Source: Microcoleus sp. FACHB-831 (GTDB lineage Bacteria > Cyanobacteriota > Cyanobacteriia > Cyanobacteriales > FACHB-T130). Taken from it: a DNA stretch of 64,000 nucleotides. The number at the start of each line of letters is the position of its first letter. Within the stretch, counting starts at the first letter, position 1. The DNA lies in assembly GCF_014695585.1 (NCBI RefSeq), contig NZ_JACJON010000060.1:1-64000 (forward strand), given 5' to 3'. This document shows positions 53,159-62,479 of the stretch, piece after piece. The position numbers and the translations under genes were made by a program. The notes beneath the pieces are model-generated. The model searched no databases and was not told where the DNA came from. It saw only the letters and a program-made list of their open reading frames with translations.

Positions 53159-54814
53159 ATGAAAGATCGTGAAGATTATTCGGGTATTTTAAAGAGTGTT
53201 AGGTCGTCATTAGGCGTGCTGGAACTTGATAAGAATTCGCAACTTTATCGGGATGTAATATCTATCTGCGACTATTTCGATAATCCTACTTTTCGCATTG
53301 CTGTATTTGGCCCTTTTAATTACGGCAAGTCAACGCTACTAAATGCTTTGATGGGAAATCGTGCCTTACCAATAGATATTATTCCCACTACGGGGGCGGC
53401 GATCGCTGTCAAATATGGTGAGGAGCTAAGAACCCGCATTACCATGTCGGATGGAACGGAAATTAATGAACTTGGCACTGATGTTCTCAAGCAATTTGCT
53501 ATTTTAGATGGCGATCGCCGCATGCGTGGCGATGTCGCTTCTGTAGAGGTAACTTGCCCTCATCCATTCTTACAAAATGGTGTTGAGTTGCTAGATTTGC
53601 CTGGAACTAATGACAGGGAAGCGCAGGATGATTTGGTACGCGACAAGCTGCTGACGGCGGATCTTATTGTTCAAGTATTGGATGCTCGTCAGTTAATGAC
53701 TTTAGTTGAACGGGAAAAATTACGCGATTGGCTGCTAGATCGCGGGATTAAAACTATTGTATTTGTGGTCAATTTTGTCAATTTATTAGAACCTGAAGAC
53801 CAGAAAGAAGTCCAAAATCGCTTGCGGTTTGTAGCAGAAAGTTTCCGCGCAGATTTACCTCCAGGAATTAGTAATTTATACCGCGTTGATGCTCTGCCTG
53901 CTTTGAGAGCTAGACTAAAAGGTGATGCGGCGGCTGCACAAACTACAGGAATTTCTAGCTTTGAGTCGGCGTTGCAAAGTATTTCTGCATTTCAACAGGA
54001 AAAGAGGGGGGATACTCGTCTTCCTCGCGTGAATGCGATCGCCATGCAAATTAAGCAAGCTTTGCAAGTAAAATCAAGCGCGATCGCTACGGAGTTAGAA
54101 ACTGCCCAATCCAAGCACCAAGCTAAAATTGATATCCAACAAAGAGCCGAGACACTAATTAAACAAGGTTTTGCTGCTAGCATTGCTGAATTGCGAAATT
54201 GGCTGCAAGAGCCAAAACTCATAGAACGCTATCACTCTGAAGTAGCCTCTGCACTCCAAAACAATCAATTTAGCAGTTGGCAAAATGGTGCTTTTAGGCA
54301 AGCGATCGCAGATCTTCAAGAGGCAGTTGTAAAATGGATTATTCAAGCTTGTGAATTTTTCGATCGCCCTCAACCTGAACGGCTATTAATAACATTCCCC
54401 AGTCCGCCAGATGTATTACTGCCAGAGAAACCAAAAGTCTCAGATAGTGGCAGCAGTAATGCTGAAAAAGCTGTTTTAGCAACTGGAATTGGTTGGTTGT
54501 TGGGTGGCCCAGTAGGAGCAGCAGTTGGCGCTGGTGCTAGCTATCTTTTAAGTCGAGATTCAGAAGACGACAAGCAAGAGCCATCGCAAATATCCTATGA
54601 AAATCAGGTGGCGCAAGCTTATGCTAAAGCGGCTTATGACTATCTAAATCGCTTCAGTGCCCAAGCTATTTCAAAACTCAATTCATATGAAGAAGAAGCA
54701 AAAAAAGTAATTAAATTTCAAGTACCTAAAGAGCCATTAGAAGTGACAGAGAAGTGTCATCGTCTGAGTTTATTAAACGCTTGCTTGGATAATTTGAATG
54801 CAGAATTAGGGTAG
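53159..54814 (+). CDS. Bacterial dynamin-like GTPase, second of a pair
   Basis: 551 residues. G1 GPFNYGKSTLLNALMG (51-66), switch regions, G3 DLPGTND, and a NFVN element at the NKxD position. A helical stalk follows (290-400), then a hydrophobic hairpin about 438-468 (ATGIGWLLGGPVGAAVGAGA). Shorter than its neighbour, lacking the long C-terminal coiled coil, as in asymmetric dynamin pairs. The two probably work together. The start is an ATG preceded by a GGGAAATAGT leader with only a weak Shine-Dalgarno. Confidence 0.88.
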   Translation: MKDREDYSGILKSVRSSLGVLELDKNSQLYRDVISICDYFDNPTFRIAVFGPFNYGKSTLLNALMGNRALPIDIIPTTGAAIAVKYGEELRTRITMSDGTEINELGTDVLKQFAILDGDRRMRGDVASVEVTCPHPFLQNGVELLDLPGTNDREAQDDLVRDKLLTADLIVQVLDARQLMTLVEREKLRDWLLDRGIKTIVFVVNFVNLLEPEDQKEVQNRLRFVAESFRADLPPGISNLYRVDALPALRARLKGDAAAAQTTGISSFESALQSISAFQQEKRGDTRLPRVNAIAMQIKQALQVKSSAIATELETAQSKHQAKIDIQQRAETLIKQGFAASIAELRNWLQEPKLIERYHSEVASALQNNQFSSWQNGAFRQAIADLQEAVVKWIIQACEFFDRPQPERLLITFPSPPDVLLPEKPKVSDSGSSNAEKAVLATGIGWLLGGPVGAAVGAGASYLLSRDSEDDKQEPSQISYENQVAQAYAKAAYDYLNRFSAQAISKLNSYEEEAKKVIKFQVPKEPLEVTEKCHRLSLLNACLDNLNAELG

Positions 54815-54888
54815 GCGATATAATGGTTCATTGTTCATGGTTCTCTAGCCAATGAGCAATGAACCCCCTAACCTACAAAATCGCGGTA

Positions 54889-55998
54889 ATGGAAGTAAAA
54901 GCAGCAGTGGCATTTGAGGCGGGTCAGCCGTTAAGCATTGAAACGGTCCACTTGGATGGCCCCAAAGAGGGAGAAGTATTAATCGAAATTAAGGCGAGTG
55001 GGGTATGCCATACTGATGCCTACACGCTTTCTGGTGCCGATCCTGAAGGTTTATTCCCAGCAATTTTGGGACACGAAGGTGCGGGAGTTGTTGTAGAAGT
55101 TGGTGCAGGCGTGACGAGTTTGAAAGAGGGCGATCGCGTAATTCCTCTCTATACTCCAGAATGTCGCCAATGCGAATATTGTCTCAGTCGCAAAACTAAT
55201 CTTTGTCAAGCCATTCGTTCAACCCAAGGACGCGGCGTCATGCCTGATGGTACGAGTCGCTTCTCAATTGATGGGCAAAAAATTCATCATTACATGGGAA
55301 CTTCGACTTTTTCTAACTATACGGTATTGCCAGAAATTGCTGTAGCAAAAATTCGTGAAGATGCTCCCTTCGATAAAGTTTGTTATATCGGTTGCGGCGT
55401 TACAACTGGTATTGGTGCTGTCATCAACACCGCCAAAGTTGAACCTGGGGCTAATGTTGTAGTTTTTGGATTGGGTGGCATTGGGCTTAATGTTATCCAG
55501 GGGGCGCGGCTGGTTGGCGCTAATATGATCGTGGGAGTTGATATTAATCCCAGCAAGCGCTCGCTTGCTGAAAAGTTTGGCATGACTCACTTCGTAAATC
55601 CCAACGAAGTCGAGGGCGATTTAGTTGCCTATCTCGTCGATTTAACTAAAGGCGGTGCTGATTATAGTTTCGAGTGCATCGGCAATGTTAATATCATGCG
55701 TCAAGCTTTGGAATGCTGCCATAAAGGTTGGGGAGTTAGTGTTATCATCGGCGTTGCTGGTGCAGGTCAAGAAATTAGCACCCGTCCCTTCCAACTTGTC
55801 ACCGGGCGCGTGTGGAAAGGTTCGGCTTTCGGCGGTGCTAGAGGTCGCACGGATGTACCCAAAATTGTTGATTGGTATATGGAAGGGAAGATTAATATTG
55901 ACGACATGATTACTCATGTAATGCCCATTGAACGCATCAACGATGCTTTAGATTTGATGCACAAAGGCGAATCTATTCGCAGCGTCGTCACATTTTAG
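54889..55998 (+). CDS. frmA: S-(hydroxymethyl)glutathione dehydrogenase (class III alcohol dehydrogenase)
   Basis: 369 residues from ATG 54889 (an earlier ATG at 54859 adds ten residues not seen in the family start [16 protein letters not shown]). Catalytic zinc ligands: Cys in [14 protein letters not shown], His in GHEGAGVV; structural zinc Cys4 in [19 protein letters not shown] motif [13 protein letters not shown]. Oxidises the spontaneous formaldehyde-glutathione adduct to S-formylglutathione in the cytosol; also reduces S-nitrosoglutathione. Forms a two-gene operon with the hydrolase 48 bp downstream. Confidence 0.96.
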   Translation: MEVKAAVAFEAGQPLSIETVHLDGPKEGEVLIEIKASGVCHTDAYTLSGADPEGLFPAILGHEGAGVVVEVGAGVTSLKEGDRVIPLYTPECRQCEYCLSRKTNLCQAIRSTQGRGVMPDGTSRFSIDGQKIHHYMGTSTFSNYTVLPEIAVAKIREDAPFDKVCYIGCGVTTGIGAVINTAKVEPGANVVVFGLGGIGLNVIQGARLVGANMIVGVDINPSKRSLAEKFGMTHFVNPNEVEGDLVAYLVDLTKGGADYSFECIGNVNIMRQALECCHKGWGVSVIIGVAGAGQEISTRPFQLVTGRVWKGSAFGGARGRTDVPKIVDWYMEGKINIDDMITHVMPIERINDALDLMHKGESIRSVVTF

Positions 55999-56046
55999 TA
56001 TTAGTAAGGTGGGCGATGCCCACCCTACAAAGTAGGAATTAATATT

Positions 56047-56904
56047 ATGTCAGTGTCTCCAAACCTCGTTTCTGAACATTCTTGCTTTGGCGGTAAAGTC
56101 GGATTTTATAGCCATCAATCTGATAGTTGTAAAGGCGAAATGCGCTTCTCCATCTATCAGCCACCGCAAGCGAAATCGCAGCCAGTTCCAGTTCTTTATT
56201 ATCTCTCTGGTTTGACTTGCACCGAAGAGAATTTTATGGTGAAAGCGGGGGCGCAACAATTTGCCGCCAAGTACGGTTTGATGCTTGTAGTACCTGACAC
56301 CAGCCCTCGCAACACGGGGATTGAGGGTGAGGATCGAGACTGGGATTTAGGTACTGGTGCTGGGTTTTACGTCAATGCTACTGAAGAGCCTTGGCGATCG
56401 CGCTATCAAATGTATAGCTATGTTGTCCGCGAGTTGCCCGCTTTGATTGCAGAGCATTTCCCCGTGCAACCTGAAAATAAAGGTATTTTCGGTCACTCAA
56501 TGGGCGGTCACGGGGCGCTAGTTTGTGCCTTGAGAAACCCCGAACAGTACAAATCGGTTTCAGCCTTTGCACCCATTGCAGCGCCAATGCGCTGCGGGTT
56601 GAGTCAGAAAGCGTTCACCAATTACCTCGGTACTAATAAGGAGACTTGGCGTGCATACGATGCGTGCGAATTGGTACTGAGTGCCAGATATAACCGTAAT
56701 ATCCTCATCGATCAAGGCACGGCTGATGAGTTTCTAGCCCATCAACTGCTTCCAGAGGCGTTTGAAGAAGCGTGTGCAAAGGCTGGACAGCCGCTAACTT
56801 TGCGCTACCAGGAGGGTTACAATCACGGTTACTATTTTATCTCCACCTTCATCGAAGACCACATCCGCCACCACGCGGCGGCGCTGTATGGAAGTAAAGA
56901 TTAA
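56047..56904 (+). CDS. fghA: S-formylglutathione hydrolase
   Basis: 285 residues. Esterase D fold: YYLSGLTCTEENFMVKAGAQ, the nucleophile elbow GHSMGGHGA (Ser), the Asp region LIDQGTADEFL and the His in GYNHGYYF. Hydrolyses S-formylglutathione to formate and glutathione. It follows frmA by 48 bp, completing the formaldehyde detoxification route. The gap to the next gene on the other strand (about 120 bp) shows nothing. Confidence 0.96.
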   Translation: MSVSPNLVSEHSCFGGKVGFYSHQSDSCKGEMRFSIYQPPQAKSQPVPVLYYLSGLTCTEENFMVKAGAQQFAAKYGLMLVVPDTSPRNTGIEGEDRDWDLGTGAGFYVNATEEPWRSRYQMYSYVVRELPALIAEHFPVQPENKGIFGHSMGGHGALVCALRNPEQYKSVSAFAPIAAPMRCGLSQKAFTNYLGTNKETWRAYDACELVLSARYNRNILIDQGTADEFLAHQLLPEAFEEACAKAGQPLTLRYQEGYNHGYYFISTFIEDHIRHHAAALYGSKD

Positions 56905-57026
56905 CACCTTGTAATACCATTTGGGTTTAATCTGGCTACAATCCAAAATCCAAAATTGCAACGCATGAAGTCCACCCGCAGCCAAAAAACGTTTTGGGCA
57001 GAGCGCAACTTCGGGTAGACTGTAAA

Positions 57027-57158
57027 TTATCTCAGCTGCGACCTCCAGCCCAGCTGGGATACCCCGACAACCCCGCCAGTTGCCAAAGCTTCACGCAATT
57101 TACCATTCTCCACCACCCACACAGTAGCTTTGGTCTTGCTTAAGCTTGGCGTCATCAT
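57027..57158 (-). CDS. Possible 43-residue ORF overlapping the LRR gene stop
   Basis: The ATG at 57158 overlaps the LRR gene's TGA as ATGA (4 bases), typical of translational coupling. The product is basic (SLSKTKATVWVVENGKLREA) with no clear domain; the VWVVENGKLRE strand resembles beta-barrel end segments of membrane-fusion proteins, so it could also be a degraded fragment. No Shine-Dalgarno is needed if coupled. Low confidence. Confidence 0.3.
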   Translation of the reverse strand: MMTPSLSKTKATVWVVENGKLREALATGGVVGVSQLGWRSQLR

Positions 57159-59335
57159 GTTTGAATAAAAAATTCTTCCGGATCGGTTCCCCAATTTACC
57201 CAGCGAATTGCCTCCCTGGCTGAATTAACATTAGGTGGTACGCGCAAGGCGTGAACAAATCCAGTGCTAGGACAAGTCATTTTTAATAAATGAATTGGTT
57301 CGCGATCGACCTTATCATCTATTGTTAATAGCGTGTATTCTTGCCAAGTATCTAATTCAGCTGCCTGCAACTCTTGGCAAATTCGAGCGTAACCAATTTC
57401 CTGAATTAACACTCGGCGAAGTTCAGCGTTTTCCTCTTCTAAAAACCATTGAGATTGCCATTGTTCAGGGTGAAATTTACCATATTTTTCAGGTAAAGTT
57501 ACGCCGTGATATGAGTATAATTTGTAGCCATCAGCAAACTCAATGGCAGGTTCGCCAAGGGCATGGAGGCGATCTTCACTGTCAAAAGAAAGTTTGATGG
57601 GGCGATCGCACACAATACAAACTTTCTCAAACGCCCATATCCAGCCGCAGTGTTCCAGAAGTTGGTTGAGGCAGTGCAATGCTTGCTGTGTCTTTTGAGT
57701 AAGCACGTAACCAAATTTAGAAACACAATATTCCGTTACGCTGATGTCTTTCACTAAGCTTTCAGGCACAAGGTGTTTATCTGAATAAAAACTGCGATCG
57801 GATAAATCTAACCGCAGGCGATCGCCTAAATCTAACCGCAGTTCTCTGTAGATTGCGTCCGCTTGTCGAAATTGCATCCCTCGGAGCAAAAATACCCACA
57901 ACCCTTGACTAAATCCTTCTCTTGTCGATTCGCTAAGTTTTTCTGCTAGTGGCACTCCCAAGCTCTTATATTCAGCTAAAGATGTCAAACCCGCGTGGGG
58001 GCTGCTGCAAAAAACGATCTCAGGTTCGGCTTGAGATATGAGTGCATAGGCAGCTTTTATGGCGGCTGTGGCTTTTTGATGCTCAATGGAAATTGTTGAG
58101 AGAGTGCGCCATTTTTCTAATAGCGATCGCTGCGGGGTTAGGCCACGAATTTGGTTGTCATAGAGATTCAGGTAAGCCAGGTTGGTGAGGCCACTTAGCG
58201 GCGAAATGTCACTAAGAAGGTTGCCGTAGAGCTTCAGGTCAGTCAGCTTGGTGAGGCCACTCAGCGGCGAAATGTCACTGATTTGGTTGCTGCCGAGATT
58301 CAGGCTAGTCAGGTTGGTGAGTGGGGATAGCGGCGAAATGTCACTAATTTGGTTGTTGTTGAGACCCAGGCTAGTCAGATTGGTGAGTAGGGATAGCGAC
58401 GAAATGTCACTAATTTGGTTGTTGTTGAGATACAGGCTAGTCAGGTTGGTGAGAGAGTATAGCGGCGAAATGTCTCTAATTTGGTTGTTGTCGAGACTCA
58501 GGCTAGTCAGGTTGGTTAGATTTGATAGCGGCGAAATGTCTCTAATTTCCTTGCCGTAGAACTTCAGGCTAGCTAGGTTGGTGAGGTCACTCAGCGGCGA
58601 AATGTCTCTAATTTCCTCGCCGTAGAGATTCAGGCTAGTCAGGTTGGTTAGATTTGATAGCGGCGAAATGTCTCTAATTTCCTCGCCGCCGAGCTTCAGG
58701 CTAGTCAGGTTGGTTAGATTTGATAGCGGCAAAATGTCTCTAATTTCCTCGCCGTAGAGATTCAGGCTAGTCAGGTTGGTTAGATTTGATAGCGGCGAAA
58801 TGTCTCTAATTTGGTTGCCGTAGAAAAGACTCAGGCTAGTGAGGTTGGTTAGATTTGATAGCGGCGAAATGTCTCTAATTTGGTTGCCGAAGAGATTCAG
58901 GCTAGCCAGGTTGGTGAGTGGCGATAGTGGCGAAATGTCACTAATTTCCTTGCCGTAGAGATCCAGGCTAGTCAGGTTGGTTAGAGACGATAGCGGCGAA
59001 ATGTCACTAATTTGGTTGTTGTCGAGATTCAGGCTAGTCAGATTTGTCAGAGACGATAGCGGCGAAATGTCACTAATTTGGTTGTTGTCGAGATTCAGGC
59101 TAGTCAGGTTTGTCAGAGACGATAGCGGCGAAATGTCCCAAATTCCCTTGCCAAAAAGAGCCATTTCAGTGCAAGTTGAAAGTATCTGATTAGCCTCATC
59201 GCAGTCACCAGTGCCAGCACGCTTTAACAACACTTCAACCGTATGTCTTGCTTCTTCTGAGAGACTGTCTTTGTGCCGACACCAATCAGCAAACGTGGTG
59301 AAAGTTGTTGCCTGATTTTGCTTGTGTTCGCACAT
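57155..59335 (-). CDS. Internalin-like LRR protein with C-terminal DUF6745-like domain
   Basis: 726 residues. After a 60-residue helical start come 15 leucine-rich repeats of 22 residues (67-397), consensus DISPLSxLTNLTSLxLxxNQI, of the internalin (SDS22) type; one repeat is 23 long. Then about 330 residues with helices and a C-terminal part like DUF6745: GWIWAFEKVCIVCDRP, then FADGYKLYSYHGVTLPE and VNSAREAIRWVNWGTDPEEF. No signal peptide or sortase signal, so it is cytosolic. LRRs make a curved protein-binding face; the target is unknown. The array is nearly identical between units at the DNA level (66-bp period), so copy number may change quickly. Confidence 0.9.
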   Translation of the reverse strand: MCEHKQNQATTFTTFADWCRHKDSLSEEARHTVEVLLKRAGTGDCDEANQILSTCTEMALFGKGIWDISPLSSLTNLTSLNLDNNQISDISPLSSLTNLTSLNLDNNQISDISPLSSLTNLTSLDLYGKEISDISPLSPLTNLASLNLFGNQIRDISPLSNLTNLTSLSLFYGNQIRDISPLSNLTNLTSLNLYGEEIRDILPLSNLTNLTSLKLGGEEIRDISPLSNLTNLTSLNLYGEEIRDISPLSDLTNLASLKFYGKEIRDISPLSNLTNLTSLSLDNNQIRDISPLYSLTNLTSLYLNNNQISDISSLSLLTNLTSLGLNNNQISDISPLSPLTNLTSLNLGSNQISDISPLSGLTKLTDLKLYGNLLSDISPLSGLTNLAYLNLYDNQIRGLTPQRSLLEKWRTLSTISIEHQKATAAIKAAYALISQAEPEIVFCSSPHAGLTSLAEYKSLGVPLAEKLSESTREGFSQGLWVFLLRGMQFRQADAIYRELRLDLGDRLRLDLSDRSFYSDKHLVPESLVKDISVTEYCVSKFGYVLTQKTQQALHCLNQLLEHCGWIWAFEKVCIVCDRPIKLSFDSEDRLHALGEPAIEFADGYKLYSYHGVTLPEKYGKFHPEQWQSQWFLEEENAELRRVLIQEIGYARICQELQAAELDTWQEYTLLTIDDKVDREPIHLLKMTCPSTGFVHALRVPPNVNSAREAIRWVNWGTDPEEFFIQT
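58145..59137 (-). repeat. 66-bp tandem repeats coding the LRR array
   Basis: 15 units of 66 bp (one 69) with long stretches of identity (TTCAGGCTAGTCAGGTTGGT and GCGGCGAAATGTC recur in nearly every unit). Recent unit duplication is likely. Confidence 0.9.
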
Positions 59336-59474
59336 AAGACAGCAGTCCCCTAGTATTTAAGTGGTGTAGGCGAAGCGCATTCTCCGCCATAAAATCGCTT
59401 CGCCGATATAACTACACTTTTTTAGTTAACTATTCCCAAACACAATGGCTAAAGCTTCTTCTAATTCTGGAAAA

Positions 59475-60185
59475 TTACCTCATGCGATCGCGTGCGGCTT
59501 CAACTAATGATTGAAAGATGCGTTGCTGACAAGGATCGTTGGGTGCGAGTTCTGGATGCCACTGTAGCGCGATCGCCCAAGGATGCGTTTCATGTTCGAC
59601 TGCTTCTATGACGCCATCCGAGGCGCGTGCTGCGATACGCCAACCCGGTGGAACTGTCCGCACAGCTTGATGATGCCAGGAAACAATCTGCGGTTCTGGC
59701 GCTTTAATTAGCGTAGCAAGGCGACTTTTTGGACAAATTTGCACGCTATGTTCGCAGTGACGAGATTGATGAGTGCGATGGGCGATCGCGCTGCCGAATT
59801 CATCCGGGACATGCGCTACTAATTTCCCCCCAGTTGCCACTACCAATATTTCTAAACCGCGACAAATTCCCAAAATTGGAATATCTGTATTAAGAGCAAG
59901 TTTAGCTAAAGATAACTCAAAGCGATCGCGCTGTTCGTCTACGTTATAAACCGTTGGATGCGATGAGCCATTATAAGCAGCGGGGTCAATATCACCACCC
60001 CCAGAAAATATCAAACCATCCACTCTTTCTAATATTAAACCAGGGTCAGGTTCTCCCGGCGGCAGCAAAATTGGTAAGCCACCCGCTAACCTCACCGCTT
60101 CTACATAATCGCCCCGAATGCAGAACAGGCGCGTATCAAGTTGTCCGGCGGTAGTAATTCCAATAAGTGGGGGCTTTGATTTCAT
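59475..60185 (-). CDS. puuD: Gamma-glutamyl-gamma-aminobutyrate hydrolase-like class I GATase (PuuD type)
   Basis: 236 residues from ATG 60185, which starts MKSKPPLIGITTAG like the family (a start at 60224 adds 13 residues and overlaps the ligase gene). Nucleophile Cys in ILGICRGLEILVVA, and His/Glu in QWHPELAP. PuuD-type enzymes hydrolyse gamma-glutamylated amines or GABA. The gene ends the transcript of the ligase upstream (60194-61516), with an 8-bp gap between the ligase stop and this start. The pair suggests gamma-glutamylation followed by release, as in polyamine use, although other steps (PuuB/C) are not here. Confidence 0.85.
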   Translation of the reverse strand: MKSKPPLIGITTAGQLDTRLFCIRGDYVEAVRLAGGLPILLPPGEPDPGLILERVDGLIFSGGGDIDPAAYNGSSHPTVYNVDEQRDRFELSLAKLALNTDIPILGICRGLEILVVATGGKLVAHVPDEFGSAIAHRTHQSRHCEHSVQICPKSRLATLIKAPEPQIVSWHHQAVRTVPPGWRIAARASDGVIEAVEHETHPWAIALQWHPELAPNDPCQQRIFQSLVEAARDRMR

Positions 60186-60193
60186 TTCCAATT

Positions 60194-61516
60194 TTAGCAG
60201 TTGATATATTGTTCCAACTCCCAAGCTGTAACCTGGGCATTATAAGTATTACATTCCTGATGTTTAAACTCCAGAAAAGTTTTTGCTCCTTCTCCTAAAG
60301 TCGTCATCAGTAAAGAATCTTCTTCCAGATAATTAAGCGCTTCTAGCAAACTGGTCGGCAAAGTTTCCAAGTCTGGAAATTCCAAACCCCGCACAAACAT
60401 ATTTTCATCTATTGGCTTACCAGCTTTAATATGTTTAGCGATGCCTTCCAGCCCAGATGCCAAAAGCCCTGCCTGAGCTAAATATAGATTAGCAGAACCA
60501 TCCACCAACCGACACTCAAATCTTCCTTTATCGGGGATGCGAATCATGTGCGTGCGATTATTTCCACCGTAGGAGATATATCGCGGACTCCAACTGCTGC
60601 CTGATGCGGTCATTGCCGCACCCAACCGCCGATATGAGTTTATTGTAGGATTGCACAAAGCCGCCAAACCACGCGCATGATTCAGCACGCCAGATAAAAA
60701 TTCATAAGCTAAGTTAGACAACCCCATTTCGTCAGATGAATCGCCGAAAGCATTAGATCCATCATCCCACAAACTCATATGAACGTGCGCCCCATTTCCT
60801 GTTAGATTGCTAAAAGGTTTGGGCATAAAACTAGCAGTTAATCCGTGTTGTTCTGCTAGAGTTTTTACCATATATTTAAAAAATACATGACGGTCTGCTG
60901 TCACTAGGGCATCATTATAAGTCCAGTTAATTTCAAACTGACCGTTAGCATCCTCATGGTCGCACTGATAAGGTTCCCATCCCAACTGTTCTAGATAACT
61001 AACAATAGTAGAGATAAAATCAAACTGCCGCATTAAGTTTAGCTGGTCGTAGCAGGGTCTTGCTGCTGTATCGTTCGAGTCGGCAATTTGATAGCCTTGG
61101 CGCGTTTTTTTGAGTAAAAAGAATTCTGCTTCTACACCAGTTTTGTAACTATAACCCAGCTTTTCGCACTGTTGGAGAACTTGCTTAAAAATTACTCTAG
61201 GTGCAGATGGAAAAGGTTCGCCATCAAAATAAACATCGCTAGCAACCCAGCCTACATTCTGTTGCCAGGGAAGGACTATAAGAGAAGTTGGATCGGGAAT
61301 CGCGGCGATATCGTGGGCATCGGGGCCTAATCCCAAATTACAGGCAAAGGGAGCAAAAAAAGCTCCTTCAGACTCAACAGTGGCAATTTTGGCAGCGGGA
61401 ACGAGTTTGGCGCGCGTTCCTCCCAAAATATCTGTGAACGAGACAAGAAAGAAGTCTAAGTTGAGTTCTTTGGCTAATTCACTCAGGGGTTGGCTGCTTG
61501 TCAGAGTTGTAATCAC
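60194..61516 (-). CDS. glnT: Glutamine-synthetase-like ligase (type III glutamate-ammonia ligase / gamma-glutamyl-amine synthetase)
   Basis: 440 residues of the GS fold. N-terminal beta-grasp: FFLVSFTDILGGTRAKLVP. Catalytic part: TGVEAEFFLL (metal Glu), QFEINWTYNDALVTADRHVF (metal/substrate), NGAHVHMSLWD (His), and SYRRLGAAMTASGSSWSPRY with the late GNNRTHMIRIP segment. Shorter than GlnA type I (about 470) and without the adenylylation Tyr loop NLYDLP, as in the GlnT/PuuA branch. It could make glutamine or join glutamate to amines; coupling to a PuuD-type hydrolase favours the latter. No NtcA site is clear upstream. Confidence 0.88.
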   Translation of the reverse strand: MITTLTSSQPLSELAKELNLDFFLVSFTDILGGTRAKLVPAAKIATVESEGAFFAPFACNLGLGPDAHDIAAIPDPTSLIVLPWQQNVGWVASDVYFDGEPFPSAPRVIFKQVLQQCEKLGYSYKTGVEAEFFLLKKTRQGYQIADSNDTAARPCYDQLNLMRQFDFISTIVSYLEQLGWEPYQCDHEDANGQFEINWTYNDALVTADRHVFFKYMVKTLAEQHGLTASFMPKPFSNLTGNGAHVHMSLWDDGSNAFGDSSDEMGLSNLAYEFLSGVLNHARGLAALCNPTINSYRRLGAAMTASGSSWSPRYISYGGNNRTHMIRIPDKGRFECRLVDGSANLYLAQAGLLASGLEGIAKHIKAGKPIDENMFVRGLEFPDLETLPTSLLEALNYLEEDSLLMTTLGEGAKTFLEFKHQECNTYNAQVTAWELEQYINC

Positions 61517-61703
61517 CGCGATCGCTCCAAATACCTCTGGCTATGAGTAAATCAAGCTTTTTATAACAAGTTTGTATCTGGAGATACTTATCTTTGGTAA
61601 TTGGGAATGGGTAATAACTAATTGGCGAAAAGTTTAGAGTTAAGAGTTAGGAGTTAAAATTTTTAATTAAAAACTCATAATTCCTAATTCATAAATTCCT
61701 CTA

Positions 61704-62267
61704 TTAGCCGCACCGTTCTACTAATTCGACTTGCGGAAGTTTACCCGATCTAAATTGACTAACGCGAGAACCGTCAGTCTCGAATATTAGGCGATAGTTT
61801 TTGTCAGCGCTGTCTTTTGGTACGAATGTCATGTAGTGTCCGCCAGTTTGAAAAGTGTATTTATGCGGAGTGACTTTAATTCCTGGATAGAGAGATTTTA
61901 TCCGTGCTTCGCTATCTCCAATTTTTGCGCCTTTCAAGGTAGTAACGCGGCTATTTTTAACAACATCAATTCTAGCAATGCGACCGTTATCGAGCATAAA
62001 CTCGACACCGCTTGGCCCGGTTTTTGGTTTAACGTAGAAGCAACTGCTCTTAGTCTGGATGGGACTTCCATTCAGCGAAACTAGCTGAGTCCCAGCGACT
62101 TTTGATGCTTCGGCAACAGTCATTCCAAACCGAACAGATTCAATGCCTCTTAGCGATAATTTTGATTGGTTTGTTAGCCTCGCATATGCGTTAACGGACA
62201 GGCTGGTAAGAGGCAAAATTCCTAGTGCGGCGATAGAGAAAGTCAAAAATTTAGCTGTGGGGTACAT
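61704..62267 (-). CDS. Exported protein of unknown function
   Basis: 187 residues with a signal peptide (FLTFSIAALGILPLTSLSVN, cleavage near A-Y about residue 28). The mature part has GIESVRFGMTVAEASKVAGT, SSCFYVKPKTGPSGVEFMLD and GDSEARIKSLYPGIKV, then ends ELVERCG. The GMT-x-x-E-A and GDSEARIKSLYPG repeats resemble BamE/SmpA-like envelope folds (small outer-membrane lipoprotein type), but there is no lipobox. Two Cys may form a disulfide. Family not named. Confidence 0.75.
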   Translation of the reverse strand: MYPTAKFLTFSIAALGILPLTSLSVNAYARLTNQSKLSLRGIESVRFGMTVAEASKVAGTQLVSLNGSPIQTKSSCFYVKPKTGPSGVEFMLDNGRIARIDVVKNSRVTTLKGAKIGDSEARIKSLYPGIKVTPHKYTFQTGGHYMTFVPKDSADKNYRLIFETDGSRVSQFRSGKLPQVELVERCG

Positions 62268-62479
62268 GGCAAGCGTTACTATAAGTTTCTGCTCAATTGC
62301 TACCGTTCAGAAGACTCCTTTTCCGTATAAAAGTGACATTAGTAGATTTTTTTATATTGATAGAGGTTGTTATGGTAAATCAAGATAATTTGTGTTAAAT
62401 AAAAGAGATTTTTCGCCAAGGTTTGGGAGGTGTACAAGTAGTAAAATATTTTCCCAGAAGGTAGCAGAGGATTTCTATA

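Noticed and set aside
58248-59189. Plus-strand frames with LVRLVSGDSGEMSLIWLL repeats
   Set aside because: Reverse reading of the LRR array.
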